A DNA stretch of 64,000 nt from Bifidobacterium oedipodis. Lineage in GTDB: Bacteria > Actinomycetota > Actinomycetes > Actinomycetales > Bifidobacteriaceae. Each line of letters begins with the position of its first letter. Position 1 is the stretch's first letter. Shown here piece after piece: positions 40,357 through 51,792 of the stretch. Both the position numbers and the translations under genes were made by a program. Below the pieces are notes generated by a model, which made no database searches, was not told where the DNA came from, and saw nothing but the letters and a program-made list of their open reading frames with translations. The stretch is from positions 558,001 to 622,000 of the forward strand of contig NZ_JAAIII010000001.1 of the NCBI RefSeq assembly GCF_012932425.1, read 5' to 3'.

Positions 40357-41838
40357 ATGAACGACAATCAGACGCCGCAACTATCCGGCGAATCACCAGA
40401 CAAGGCGGCGACGGGCACCCAGCGCACCAATCTTGCGCAACGCATCGCCTACGCCTTCGGCAACCTCGGCCAAGCCGCGTTCTACAACACGATGAGCACG
40501 TTCTTCATCACCTACGTGACCACCGCATTGTTCATCAACGTGGATCGCGCACTCGCCGCCCGTATGATCGCCATCATCACTTCGCTGGTGGTGATCATCC
40601 GCATCGCAGAAATCTTCCTCGACCCGCTGCTCGGCAACCTTGTGGACAACACGAACAGCCGCTGGGGCCGCTTCCGCCCATGGCAGTTCATCGGCGGCCT
40701 GGTGCCTGCCATACTGCTGGTTATGGTGTTCACCGGCCTCTTCGGACTGGTGGACGTGAACACCACGGCTTTCATGGTGCTGTTCGTCATCGTGTTCATC
40801 GCGCTCGACGTGATCTACTCACTGCGCGACATCTCCTACTGGGGCATGATTCCGGCCATCTCCTCCGATTCGCGCGAACGCGGCATCTACACTTCGCTGG
40901 GCACGTTCACCGGTTCGATCGGCTATAACGGCATCACCGTTATCGTTGTGCCCACGGTCAGCTGGTTCACCTGGAAATTCACCGGGCAGTGGGAGCAGGG
41001 GCGCACCGGTTGGGCCTGCTTCGCCATCATCGTGGCACTGCTCGGCCTGATCACCGCATGGACCGTGGCCTTCGGTACTCGCGAAAACCAGAGCAAGCTG
41101 CGCACCGAAGCGGCGGGCGGCAACCCCATCGACGCCTTCCGTGCCATCGCCCGCAACGACCAGCTGCTGTGGGTGGCGCTGAGCTACGTGCTGTATTCGA
41201 TCGCCAACGTGGCCACCACGGGCGTGCTGTTCTATCAGTTCAAATATGTGCTGGGCATGCCCGACAGCTTCTCCATCGCCGGCATCATCCCCGTGATCAC
41301 CGGCCTGATCACCACTCCCCTCTACCCCGTGCTCAACCGCCGCATTCCACGCCGCTGGCTGTATGTGGCCGGCATGTGCCTGATGATCGCCGGCTACGCG
41401 CTGTTCATCGTCGGCTCCACCCGACTGCCGCTGGTCATCGCGGCGCTGGTGCTGTTCTATTGCCCGGCGCAAACCATTCAGATGACCGCGATTCTGTCGA
41501 TGACCGATTCCATCGAGTACGGACAGCTCAAAACCGGCCATCGCAACGAGGCGGTGACACTGTCCGTGCGACCGATGCTTGACAAGATCGCCGGCGCACT
41601 GTCCAACGGCATCGTCGGATTCGTGGCCGTCGCCGCCGGCATGGTGGGCTCCGCCACCGCCAGCGACATGACCCCGGCGAATATCGCCACGTTCAAAACC
41701 TGCGCTTACTATCTGCCGCTCGCCGGCATCGTGCTGAGCCTGGTTGTGTTCCTGCTCAAGGTCAAAATCGACGAGAAGATGCACGAGCGCATCGTCGCCC
41801 AGCTGGAAACCAAGCTCGCCGCCGAGCACGAAGGCTGA
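40357..41838 (+). CDS. lacS: GPH-family lactose/galactoside:cation symporter
   Basis: A 493-residue membrane protein with about 12 helices. The N-terminal signature YAFGNLGQAAFYN, the helix 2-3 block IRIAEIFLDPLLGNLVDN and loop NSRWGRFRPWQ are those of glycoside-pentoside-hexuronide transporters such as MelB and LacS. It lacks the C-terminal EIIA-like domain of streptococcal LacS. Placement divergent from lacZ indicates lactose or a related galactoside as substrate. AAGGAGG precedes the ATG. Confidence 0.93.
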   Translation: MNDNQTPQLSGESPDKAATGTQRTNLAQRIAYAFGNLGQAAFYNTMSTFFITYVTTALFINVDRALAARMIAIITSLVVIIRIAEIFLDPLLGNLVDNTNSRWGRFRPWQFIGGLVPAILLVMVFTGLFGLVDVNTTAFMVLFVIVFIALDVIYSLRDISYWGMIPAISSDSRERGIYTSLGTFTGSIGYNGITVIVVPTVSWFTWKFTGQWEQGRTGWACFAIIVALLGLITAWTVAFGTRENQSKLRTEAAGGNPIDAFRAIARNDQLLWVALSYVLYSIANVATTGVLFYQFKYVLGMPDSFSIAGIIPVITGLITTPLYPVLNRRIPRRWLYVAGMCLMIAGYALFIVGSTRLPLVIAALVLFYCPAQTIQMTAILSMTDSIEYGQLKTGHRNEAVTLSVRPMLDKIAGALSNGIVGFVAVAAGMVGSATASDMTPANIATFKTCAYYLPLAGIVLSLVVFLLKVKIDEKMHERIVAQLETKLAAEHEG

Positions 41839-41861
41839 GCTGGCAAGCCGCACAAAAATAG

Positions 41862-41955
41862 AAAACCCCCACGCACCCGTCAGAGGCCACTTACCCTTGC
41901 TGCATTCCTGCCCTGGGGGAGTTGGGTGACATAGCGCCGCGTGGAGGCTCTACCT
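41862..41955 (-). ncRNA. ffs: signal recognition particle RNA, small bacterial (4.5S) type
   Basis: On the minus strand the apical core reads CCCAGGGCAGGAATGCAGCA followed by AGGGTAAG, the conserved SRP domain IV with its GGAA-like tetraloop and symmetric/asymmetric loops. The ends CCTCCACGC and GCGTGGGGG close the long hairpin. A short TTTTC tract follows. The length of about 90 nt fits the small bacterial class. The exact ends are inferred from base pairing. Confidence 0.9.
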
Positions 41956-41963
41956 AGTGTACA

Positions 41964-42020
41964 GCACCCCCGGACCGACGCCGTCTCGCGCGTCGGTCCG
42001 GTTCTATATATCTGGGGGTG
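41964..42020 (+). terminator. strong hairpin downstream of lacS and SRP RNA
   Basis: CCGGACCGACGC pairs with GCGTCGGTCCGG (12 bp), extended by GCACCCC/GGGGTGC outer arms, and TTCTATATAT follows in the plus direction. It probably stops lacS read-through after crossing the SRP RNA gene in antisense. Confidence 0.6.
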
Positions 42021-42157
42021 CGACGCGTGCAGCGGGTACGCAGACAATATTCAGCAACATGCCCAATTGTGTGAATTCGGCGTAAATCAACGATTTTTTC
42101 ACTTCTAGCGCTATAGAAGGCAATCGTTTTTCAGGGCCAGCGGTTACGGTGGGAGGC

Positions 42158-44605
42158 ATGTCCTATACACGTCGCGTACATGCGCATGCAGCCAACCCCG
42201 CTACCAGGCGGGTTCGCAGCGCACACAGCAGTACCACGCGCGCCACAGGCAGCTCATCCTATGCCAGCGCACGAGTCGCAGGCACAACCAGAAGAAGTGG
42301 CGGTGCACACCGCGCCTCACACGCGAGCCCAAACAGGCCCCGCAACCATAAGAAGAACGGCGGTAAGAAAAAGCATCGCATCCTCGCATGGGTGCTGGGC
42401 GTGTTCGGCGGCCTAATCGCGCTTGCCCTGATCGCCGGTGTCGCAGCGTTCGCTTATCTGTATGCCACCACCGAGGTGCCGCCGCCCGAAAAGTTCGCGC
42501 TGTCGGAAAAAACCACCGTGTATTACGCCGACGGCACCACGCCGATTGGCGATTATGCCGAGCAGAATCGTGAGATCATCAGCTGCGACGCCCTGCCCGA
42601 CTATCTGGGCCAAGCCATCGTAGCCTCGGAGAACCGCACCTTCTACACCGATAGCGGTGTGGATTTGAAGGGCATCCTACGTGCGCTGTGGACCAATATC
42701 ACCACCGGCTCGCGCCAAGGCGGCTCCACCATCACCCAGCAGTACGCCGAGCGTTACTACTTGGGCGAAACCACCTCGTATGTAGGCAAGGCACGCGAAG
42801 CGATTCTGGCGCTGAAGATTGCACAGACCGAGTCCAAGGACGAGGTGCTGTGCAATTACATGAACACCATTTATCTGGGCCGCAATTCCTACGGCATCCA
42901 AGCCGCCGCCAAAGCCTACTTCAACAAGGATGCCAAGGATCTGACGCTCTCCGAGGCGGCTATGATCGCCGGCATCATCCCCGCGCCTTCCACCTGGGAT
43001 CCGGCGGATGATCCCAAGATGGCCCAGCAGCGATTCGAACGTGTGCTGAACATCATGGAGGAGGACGGCTATATCACCGCGCAGGAGCACTCCGAAGCCT
43101 CCTTCCCTGAAACCCAGCCCGTGGCGCAACAGAACGACTACGCCGGCGCCAACGGCTATCTGCTGGATATGGTGCAGCGCGAGCTGGTGCAGTCGAAGGC
43201 GTTCACCAAGGAGGATCTGGCAACCGGCGGCTATAAGATCGTCACCACCATCGACAAGGCCAAGCAGGATGTGATGCAGGCAGTCGGCGATGTGCGCTTG
43301 GAAGACATGCCTTCCACCCTGCAGGTGGGCGGCATCGCCGTCGAGCCCAAAACCGGTGCCGTGGTGTCGGTGTATGCCGGCAGCGACTACCTGACCAAAC
43401 AGCTCAATAACGCCGATCAGGCGGTGTTCGAGCCGGGCTCCACCATGAAACCCTTCGCCCTGCTGGGCGCCGCGCAGGAGGGCGTGAATTTCAATACGCT
43501 GTTCAACGGCAATTCACATCAACATTTCTCTGGCATTTCCAACGAAGTGAACAACGCGTTGGAAAACAACTTCGGCAATATCGACCTCTACCAGGCCACT
43601 GCGAATTCGGTGAATACGGTGTTTATGAATGTCAACGAGCACCTGACACCGCAGCGCACGGCGGCCATTGCACATGAGGCGGGCATCGAAGGCGATATCG
43701 ACGAGACCTCCCCCTACAACGTGCTGGGCATTAACGCCCTGACCGTGTGGGATTTGGCGCAGGGGCACTCGACCATCGCAGCCAATGGCGTGAAGCATAT
43801 GCTGCATATGGTCAATAAGGTGCAGGATTCCAACGGCCAGGACGTCTACACCGCCTCCACCGAAGGCAAGCAGGTGTTCGACGCCAACGATTGCGCGCTG
43901 GTGCAGAAGGCCATGCAGGGCACCACCACCTACGGCACCGCCGCTGGCGTTTCCACCACGCTGGGCCGCCCGGTGGCCGGCAAGTCCGGTACCGCCAATG
44001 ATGAGAACGCCGCGTCCTTCGTGGGATACACGCCCAGCCTGATGAATGTGTGGGCGATTTGGAACCCGGATGAGAACGGCAATCCGCAGGTTGTTCCCGC
44101 ATTCTCGGGCTACGGCGTCTCCTCCACCGGCTATCCGGCGCACCTGTTCACCGAGTACATGTCAAAGGCCTTGGAGGGCACCGAAGTCGAACAGTTCCCC
44201 ACCGCCACTGACGACGGCAAAATCGGTGGTTCTGACGGCACGTGGGGACTGGGAGGCGGAAGCGTCTACTCCAATACCACGCAGTCTGAAGGCGAGCAGA
44301 GCACTGAAGAAGAACAGACCAATGGTAACGGCGAAAGCACCGCCAATGGTTCAGAGGGCACCAGCGACGGCGCTACCAATACGAATGGGTCGCAGTCGCA
44401 GCAGGATATCACTCAGCAATGCGAGGCGAATCCGAGCTTCTCCACTGCATGCCCGAACTATACGCCGCCCAGCAGCGACAATGGCACTACCGATACGCCA
44501 AATTCCGGTGGCAACGGCACTTCGTCAGATGAACCGGGCCTGCCCAACGATTCATCAACCGGTTTGGATAACGCACCTTCGCTAGAGCAGCAAAGTGCGC
44601 AATAG
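42158..44605 (+). CDS. class A penicillin-binding protein (transglycosylase/transpeptidase)
   Basis: A bifunctional peptidoglycan synthase of about 815 residues. It has a basic Ser/Arg/His-rich cytoplasmic N-terminus, one membrane helix (ILAWVLGVFGGLIALALIAG), a GT51 domain with SENRTFYTDSGVD, GGSTITQQYAER and LCNYMNTIYLGRNSYG, and a transpeptidase domain with EPGSTMKPFA (catalytic Ser), NSVN and GKSGTAN. The C-terminal 120 residues are Ser/Thr/Asn/Gly/Gln-rich and probably span the wall. Starts: ATG 42158 is favoured by sequence, though GGGAGG lies only 1 nt before it; GTG 42149 is possible. Confidence 0.95.
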   Translation: MSYTRRVHAHAANPATRRVRSAHSSTTRATGSSSYASARVAGTTRRSGGAHRASHASPNRPRNHKKNGGKKKHRILAWVLGVFGGLIALALIAGVAAFAYLYATTEVPPPEKFALSEKTTVYYADGTTPIGDYAEQNREIISCDALPDYLGQAIVASENRTFYTDSGVDLKGILRALWTNITTGSRQGGSTITQQYAERYYLGETTSYVGKAREAILALKIAQTESKDEVLCNYMNTIYLGRNSYGIQAAAKAYFNKDAKDLTLSEAAMIAGIIPAPSTWDPADDPKMAQQRFERVLNIMEEDGYITAQEHSEASFPETQPVAQQNDYAGANGYLLDMVQRELVQSKAFTKEDLATGGYKIVTTIDKAKQDVMQAVGDVRLEDMPSTLQVGGIAVEPKTGAVVSVYAGSDYLTKQLNNADQAVFEPGSTMKPFALLGAAQEGVNFNTLFNGNSHQHFSGISNEVNNALENNFGNIDLYQATANSVNTVFMNVNEHLTPQRTAAIAHEAGIEGDIDETSPYNVLGINALTVWDLAQGHSTIAANGVKHMLHMVNKVQDSNGQDVYTASTEGKQVFDANDCALVQKAMQGTTTYGTAAGVSTTLGRPVAGKSGTANDENAASFVGYTPSLMNVWAIWNPDENGNPQVVPAFSGYGVSSTGYPAHLFTEYMSKALEGTEVEQFPTATDDGKIGGSDGTWGLGGGSVYSNTTQSEGEQSTEEEQTNGNGESTANGSEGTSDGATNTNGSQSQQDITQQCEANPSFSTACPNYTPPSSDNGTTDTPNSGGNGTSSDEPGLPNDSSTGLDNAPSLEQQSAQ

Positions 44606-44640
44606 GTGGTTCATGCGGCAAGCTGATTGAATCGGTAAAA

Positions 44641-44684
44641 ACAATACGCCCGCTTCCCCAGCAAGGGGAGGCGGGCGATATTGT
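44641..44684. terminator. bidirectional terminator between PBP gene and leuA
   Basis: CGCCCGCTTCCCC faces GGGGAGGCGGGCG (one mismatch) with a 5-nt loop, flanked by ACAATA/TATTGT. It lies between convergent genes. Confidence 0.8.
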
Positions 44685-44702
44685 ATGCAGCCGTAACAGC
44701 TA

Positions 44703-46655
<1,953 letters not shown>

Positions 46656-46735
46656 TCACCGGTATTTCCGCGCATTATTAACTTGCACGTAACATCCTAC
46701 AGGCCCGGCACGGCAACATTGGCGCAAACGTTCGC

Positions 46736-48124
46736 CTAATGGCGGTTTTGGGTTGTGCTGCCGGCTCTTTGCGGCCGGTTCGCCTTCACCACGGCGTGGA
46801 TCGCCGTCAGAAAACCGATCGACATGGCCCCGGCAAGCACGGCGAATACCTGCGGGCGGCGCAGCTCGTTGCGCATGCCGATGGCATCGGTGATGCAATG
46901 GTCCTCAAACCAAACGCGCACCTCGTTGCTGGAGTACCGGCCCACCAGGTCGCCCCAGGTCAGCATGCGCGTGACATAGCCTGCGGGATTGCTTTCATGG
47001 AATTCGAACAGGCGGATGCCGCGGTAGCGCGATTTGGGCCCGTAGCATTCAAATCCGCAGGTGGGCGCGTAGCCCAAATCGATGCCGTGCGCGTGGCCCA
47101 CAAAGGCGTTCTTGTGGTCATGCCCGCAGAATAGCGCGAAATAGCCACCGGCTTCGCTAAGCGCCTCAACCTCGCCAATATTCTCGTCCGCGCAACCGAT
47201 GGCTTCGCCCAAGCGGGAACCGGGGCGGCAGAGTTCTTGGTTGAGCACATACGTGTGGCCGGCGTGTGTGCGTGCGCCTTCGACGGCATTCGGTGTCCAG
47301 GCTGGCACCTCTTGTAAGAGGTCGTAGAATTCCTGCGGTGGAATGTGCTGGAAAGCGATGGCCGGCACGGGTTTGCCGTCGCCATTGCGCCAGCCAAGTT
47401 CCTTCTGCACGTCCTTGAGCCATTGGATGGCCTCGGCGCTTGGCGTGCCGTATCCGTCGGAATCCGCCAAGTCGAGCCCGCGCGAATTGACTACGTAGGC
47501 AGGGTATTGGCCGTCGCGCTCGTCGGGAGTATTGGTGTCGGCGTAGTCGCCGGAATTGACCATCATCACGCTCATGGCGATGCGGTTCGGATTGGTTGAC
47601 GAGGCGATGGGTAGCGCGAACGTGCCGCTTTCCAACGCTAGGGGGCCGGTGAATGACGGCGGGTTCAGGCAGCCGGGAAATTCGCGATAGATATCATCCT
47701 GTTCGTCGGTGAGGATGCCGCACTGGAAGTCATGGTTGCCGTAGGTGGCGGCAAACGGTACGCCCGCTTCGATAATCGGCCCCAAAAATCCGGCGAAGGT
47801 GCGGCGGACTTTCACGCGGGTCTCATCCATCAGTTCCCGTGCCCGTTCGCGGCGCTTGATGCCATGCAGTCTGGCTTCGATTTCGGTGATCAACCGCACA
47901 CGCGCCCCGGGCTCCTCGCCTCGGCGGCGCAGGAATGTGTCGATATAGGCGGGGTCGTAGCCGCGAATCTGATCACCGGTGAACACCACTAAATCGGGGT
48001 CGGCCTGTGCGATCGCCTCCCGAATCAATCGGATGGTGTCGGCATCGACCTCAGGCTTGTCTTGAATATCGGCCATCTGCAGCACGCGGAAGGTGCCATC
48101 GTCGCGGAAGCGCAAGCTTGTCAT
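46736..48124 (-). CDS. metallophosphoesterase
   Basis: A 462-residue calcineurin-like phosphoesterase. Metal-binding blocks are visible in order: VLQMADIQDKPE (D-x-Q instead of D-x-H), VVFTGDQIRGYD (GDxxx), ATYGNHDFQCG (GNHD), AFQHIPPQEF and CGHDHKNAFVG (GHxH-like). The family hydrolyses phosphodiesters or phosphomonoesters; the closest known group is Dcr2/purple-phosphatase-like. A C-terminal hydrophobic stretch (VFAVLAGAMSIGFLTAIHAV) may anchor it to the membrane. Substrate unknown. No operon partner. Confidence 0.9.
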   Translation of the reverse strand: MTSLRFRDDGTFRVLQMADIQDKPEVDADTIRLIREAIAQADPDLVVFTGDQIRGYDPAYIDTFLRRRGEEPGARVRLITEIEARLHGIKRRERARELMDETRVKVRRTFAGFLGPIIEAGVPFAATYGNHDFQCGILTDEQDDIYREFPGCLNPPSFTGPLALESGTFALPIASSTNPNRIAMSVMMVNSGDYADTNTPDERDGQYPAYVVNSRGLDLADSDGYGTPSAEAIQWLKDVQKELGWRNGDGKPVPAIAFQHIPPQEFYDLLQEVPAWTPNAVEGARTHAGHTYVLNQELCRPGSRLGEAIGCADENIGEVEALSEAGGYFALFCGHDHKNAFVGHAHGIDLGYAPTCGFECYGPKSRYRGIRLFEFHESNPAGYVTRMLTWGDLVGRYSSNEVRVWFEDHCITDAIGMRNELRRPQVFAVLAGAMSIGFLTAIHAVVKANRPQRAGSTTQNRH

Positions 48125-48203
48125 GGCTCCACTCTAAAGCCTTGGCCGCAAGTGGGCGAAAGCGAGTGGTGAATTGTCGGTGAAATCGGATGGTGCCTGC
48201 GCG

Positions 48204-48824
48204 TTAGCGGAACAGGCTGATGCCTCGGCGCGACTGGCAGTAGGCGGCACCGAGCCATGTATGGCGCGAATTGGGCCACACAGCGCCCAGGCGTGGAGCG
48301 TTTTGGCTCATCCAAATGCTGGGCACACGGCCATCCGCCGAACGCGAGCCAAGCAGATTGAATCCGTTCTTGATCATCAGCCAATCAGGATGCTGGGTGG
48401 CGATGGCCAGGCCCTCCTCCAGGGTAAGCGGCAGGCGTTCGTCGGAATCGATGAGCTTGCGGGCCACATCGGGCTCGCGATTGACATAGCAGGTGCCGGT
48501 ATGCGGATCGACCACCAAATAGAACGGCCCTTCGGGAGGTTCGAAGCCATCCTGCGGCAGGAAGCTGGCGATATCGCGCGGGGGCATGGTAGTGAAACCG
48601 GCCATGCGATTGATGGAGGTTCTGGCAATCAGCGATTCGGGGCTGACCAGCTCACGCGTGGGCACCAACAGAATATTCGCCCCCAGATCGCAGTGCTCAA
48701 GCGCCTCAATCAGTGGCCTGGCAAGTGCGCGGAAAGCCGCGGCGGACATATCCGCCACGTCCGGATACCCCAAGGCCACGATACGGTCAAGCTGCTGCTG
48801 CGCTTCCTGCGATGCGATCGACAT
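48204..48824 (-). CDS. DUF5701 family protein
   Basis: A 206-residue protein. The blocks LDRIVALGYPDVADMSAAAF, FYLVVDPHTGTCYVN, PLTLEEGLAIATQHPDWL, then NLLGSRSADGRVPSIWMS and HTWLGAAYC are those of the actinobacterial DUF5701 family of unknown function. ATG 48824 (MSIASQ) is chosen because the upstream part of the long frame is non-conserved. It lies between the phosphoesterase gene and the divergent asd gene. Confidence 0.8.
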   Translation of the reverse strand: MSIASQEAQQQLDRIVALGYPDVADMSAAAFRALARPLIEALEHCDLGANILLVPTRELVSPESLIARTSINRMAGFTTMPPRDIASFLPQDGFEPPEGPFYLVVDPHTGTCYVNREPDVARKLIDSDERLPLTLEEGLAIATQHPDWLMIKNGFNLLGSRSADGRVPSIWMSQNAPRLGAVWPNSRHTWLGAAYCQSRRGISLFR

Positions 48825-48990
48825 GGCTACCAGTGTAGTCGTCGGCCCGGCCGCATCGGCCAGCATATGAAAGTTGGCTCGCGCGATGTTGGGCTGATTA
48901 CGTACCATGGAACAACGTGCGTGTCTTGAGGTACGACCACGTAAGACCATTCACCCATAACACATCAGCCAAAGGATTTCAGAGGTAATC

Positions 48991-50085
48991 ATGTCCGAAA
49001 AACTCAAGGTCGGCATTCTTGGTGCCACCGGTATGGTCGGCCAGCGTTTCGTCACGCTGCTGGAGAATCATCCGTGGTTCGAAGTGGTCACTTTGGCCGC
49101 TTCCGCGCATTCCGCGGGCAAAACCTATGAGGAGGCCATCGGCGGCCGTTGGAAGATGGAAACGCCGATGCCGCAGTTCGTCAAGAACATGGTGGTCAAG
49201 AACGTGGCCGACGTGGAGGATGTCGTCAAGGACGTCGACTTCGTGTTCTCCGCCGTGAACATGCCGAAGGCCGAGATTCGCGCCATCGAAGAGGAATACG
49301 CCAAGACGGAAACCCCGGTTGTCTCCAACAACTCCGCACATCGTTGGACTCCGGATGTGCCGATGGTGGTGCCGGAGATCAACCCAGAGCACTATGAGGT
49401 CATCAAGCACCAGCGCGAACGCCTGGGCACCACGCGCGGCTTCATCGCCGTCAAGCCGAACTGCTCGATTCAGGCCTACACGCCGGCGCTGGCCGCGTGG
49501 AAGGAGTTTGAACCGCGCGAAGTGGTGGTGAGCACCTATCAGGCGATTTCCGGTGCGGGCAAGACCTTCGCCGACTGGCCCGAGATGGAGGGCAACATCA
49601 TTCCGTTCATCTCCGGTGAAGAGGAGAAGAGCGAGAAGGAACCGCTGAAGGTGTTCGGCCATGTGGACGAGGCCAAGGGCGAGATCGTGCCGTTCGACGG
49701 CCCGCTGAAGATCACTTCGCAGTGCATTCGTGTGCCCGTGCTCAACGGCCACACCGCCACCGTGTTCATCAACTTCGGCAAGGAAGTCACCAAGGAAGAG
49801 CTGATCGACCGCTTGGTGAACTACACCTCCGAGGCTGCTCGCCTTGGCCTGCCGCACGCTCCTAAGCAGTTCATCCAGTATTTGACCGAAGACGATCGTC
49901 CGCAGGTCAAGCTCGATGTGGACTACGAGGGTGGCATGGGTGTCTCCATCGGACGTCTGCGCAAGGATTCAATCTTTGATTACAAGTTCGTCGGACTCGC
50001 GCACAACACGCTGCGTGGTGCCGCCGGTGGCGCACTGGAAAGCGCCGAAATGCTCAAGGCTCTGGGCTACATCACCAAGAAGTAA
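48991..50085 (+). CDS. asd: aspartate-semialdehyde dehydrogenase
   Basis: A 364-residue enzyme making aspartate semialdehyde from aspartyl phosphate for lysine, methionine and threonine synthesis. The Rossmann motif GILGATGMVGQRFV is at the start, the catalytic Cys in VKPNCSIQ (about residue 157) and the later HTATVFINFGKEVT and KFVGLAHNTLRGAAGG blocks agree with the archaeal/yeast-like Asd subgroup. AGAGG precedes the ATG. The aspartokinase genes lie nearby on the opposite strand, convergent to it. Confidence 0.96.
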   Translation: MSEKLKVGILGATGMVGQRFVTLLENHPWFEVVTLAASAHSAGKTYEEAIGGRWKMETPMPQFVKNMVVKNVADVEDVVKDVDFVFSAVNMPKAEIRAIEEEYAKTETPVVSNNSAHRWTPDVPMVVPEINPEHYEVIKHQRERLGTTRGFIAVKPNCSIQAYTPALAAWKEFEPREVVVSTYQAISGAGKTFADWPEMEGNIIPFISGEEEKSEKEPLKVFGHVDEAKGEIVPFDGPLKITSQCIRVPVLNGHTATVFINFGKEVTKEELIDRLVNYTSEAARLGLPHAPKQFIQYLTEDDRPQVKLDVDYEGGMGVSIGRLRKDSIFDYKFVGLAHNTLRGAAGGALESAEMLKALGYITKK

Positions 50086-50099
50086 AAGCACAGCAGCGT

Positions 50100-50144
50100 A
50101 TATGAGTGAGGGGCGGGAACCATGTTCCCGCCCCTCACTCATAT
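50100..50144 (+). terminator. terminator of asd
   Basis: ATATGAGTGAGGGGCGGGAA is the left arm of a perfect 21-bp stem with a 3-nt loop, 14 nt after the asd stop codon. Confidence 0.85.
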
Positions 50145-50146
50145 CA

Positions 50147-50237
50147 TCCGTCATTCTGAGAATCTCTCCTCCGATGCCTTCGGATAGCAACAGTTCAAGA
50201 TTCCTCGACTCCGCTACGCTTCGCTCGGAATGACGGA
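50147..50237. repeat. REP/MITE-like element with CGTCATTC ends
   Basis: The element begins TCCGTCATTCTGAG and ends CTCGGAATGACGGA, so its ends are inverted repeats. It includes the widespread GATTCCTCGACTCCGCTACG-type stretch. Its reverse strand would read as HSERSVAESRN, a well known false-peptide signature of such intergenic repeats in many bacteria. It lies directly between the asd terminator and the aspartokinase regulatory gene. Confidence 0.7.
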
Positions 50238-50269
50238 GATGGTACTCCGCTCGGAAGGACAGAGTAGCG

Positions 50270-50836
50270 TCAGCGACCGGTGCCGCCGTAGACCACGGCT
50301 TCCACCTGGTCGGCGTCAAGGCCGTATGCGGTGTGCAGCGCCTTGACGGCGTCGTTGAGCTGATCCAGCGGCACCAGAGCGGCAATACGAATCTCAGAGG
50401 TGGAAATCATCAGCACGTTGATGCCCTTGTCGCTCAGCGCGGTGAAGAACTTGGCGGCAAGACCGGAGTGCGTCTTCATGCCGACGCCTACCACGGCCAC
50501 CTTGCCGACGTTGGTGTCCACGTCGAAGGAGTGATAACCAAGCACATCCTGCTTGTCGAGCAGCACATCCTGCACCTGCTTGACGGAAGCTTCCGGCACG
50601 GTGAAGGAGATGTCCGCGGTGCCCACGGAGGCACCGGCCTGCACGATCATATCCACGTTGACGCCGGCGGTGGCCAGTTCGCCGAACACCTTGGCGGCCA
50701 TGCCCGGCTCGTTCGGCACGCCACGCACAGTGGCAAGCGCTTCGGAGCGATCATGGGCCACACCGGAGATGACGGGTGCCTCGGGGCCGAGGTCGGGGAA
50801 CAGATCACCCATGGACTTTGCTTCTTCTTCAGTCAT
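50270..50836 (-). CDS. aspartokinase regulatory (ACT) subunit, separate gene
   Basis: A 188-residue protein made of the two ACT domains of aspartokinase: ISGVAHDRSEALATVRGVPN, GMAAKVFGELATAGVNVDMI and VAVVGVGMKTHSGLAAKFFT, with INVLMISTSEIRIAALV. In most bacteria this is the C-terminal half of LysC or arises from an internal start; here it is a stand-alone gene 44 bp downstream of the catalytic one. It should confer feedback control by lysine and/or threonine. The ATG has AAGG at 9 nt. Confidence 0.93.
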   Translation of the reverse strand: MTEEEAKSMGDLFPDLGPEAPVISGVAHDRSEALATVRGVPNEPGMAAKVFGELATAGVNVDMIVQAGASVGTADISFTVPEASVKQVQDVLLDKQDVLGYHSFDVDTNVGKVAVVGVGMKTHSGLAAKFFTALSDKGINVLMISTSEIRIAALVPLDQLNDAVKALHTAYGLDADQVEAVVYGGTGR

Positions 50837-50880
50837 TTCTAAGCCTTATCTTGCGTTACGGATTGGTTGTCTGGTTTGTC

Positions 50881-51645
50881 TCAGTCGAGGTTCGGCAGCG
50901 TGCGCGGATCGACGCCGTCGGGCACAATCAGCGTGCCCGGACGATGGGAGAACGAAGAGCGCACATGCAGTGGCATATTGAAACGCTGCGCGTATTCCAC
51001 ACAGCGGAGGGCCAGTACCTTGGAGCCGCAGCTGGCCATCTCCAAGATGGAGTCGTAGCCGATGTAAGGGATGCGGCGCGCGGTGGGTACAATGCGCGGA
51101 TCGGCGGTGAACACGCCATCCACGTCCGTGTAAATCTCGCAGATGTCGGCGCCGAGCGCCACAGCAAGCGCCACAGCGGAGGTGTCGGAGCCGCCACGGC
51201 CCAGCGTGGTGGCGTCCCCCTTGGCGTTGATGCCTTGGAAGCCGGCGACAATGGCCACGTCTCCCAGAGACAGTGCGTTCTTCACGCGGTCGGGCTTGAC
51301 GGACTTGATATGTGCTGCGCCGTAGCGTGCATCGGTGAAGAAGCCCGCCTGCTGTCCGGTGAAGGAATGAGCGCGATCGCCTGCGGCATGGATGGCCATG
51401 GCCAGCAGGCTCATGGAAATGCGTTCGCCTGCCGTCATCAGCATGTCCATTTCGCGCTCGGGCGGGTTGGAGTCGATGCTGAGGGCCTGATCGATCAGAT
51501 CGTCGGTGGTGTCGCCCATGGCGGAGACCACCACGGCCACCGAATTGCCCTTTTTCTTGGTCTCAACGACACGCCTGGCCACACGTTTGATGGATTCCGG
51601 ATCGGCCACCGAAGAGCCGCCGTACTTCTGCACGATAAGAGCCAC
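50881..51645 (-). CDS. lysC: aspartokinase catalytic subunit, separate gene
   Basis: A 254-residue kinase domain that phosphorylates aspartate. The start [20 protein letters not shown], the [13 protein letters not shown] block, [13 protein letters not shown] and [17 protein letters not shown] are standard aspartokinase motifs. The chain ends ([13 protein letters not shown]) where the ACT domains begin in the fused enzyme. GTG 51645 is chosen because AGAAGGA lies upstream and the family starts here; the upstream extension is not conserved. The regulatory ACT gene follows. Confidence 0.95.
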   Translation of the reverse strand: MALIVQKYGGSSVADPESIKRVARRVVETKKKGNSVAVVVSAMGDTTDDLIDQALSIDSNPPEREMDMLMTAGERISMSLLAMAIHAAGDRAHSFTGQQAGFFTDARYGAAHIKSVKPDRVKNALSLGDVAIVAGFQGINAKGDATTLGRGGSDTSAVALAVALGADICEIYTDVDGVFTADPRIVPTARRIPYIGYDSILEMASCGSKVLALRCVEYAQRFNMPLHVRSSFSHRPGTLIVPDGVDPRTLPNLD

Positions 51646-51792
51646 TGCTGTCCTTCTGTTTCTCTTTGGGGGAATTGCGTTATATTGTACGCGAACGGCC
51701 CAATTATAGGGATGAGCCGTTGCCATAGGTTCCGCTTCGCCCAGCATACGGAATAAGGCCTATGGCCGGCCGTGCGCGGGCGTTTTGGATGT

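Noticed and set aside
50100..50237. Short coding frame giving HSERSVAESRN
   Set aside because: This is a known false-peptide signature of intergenic repeats, and the frame runs through a terminator.
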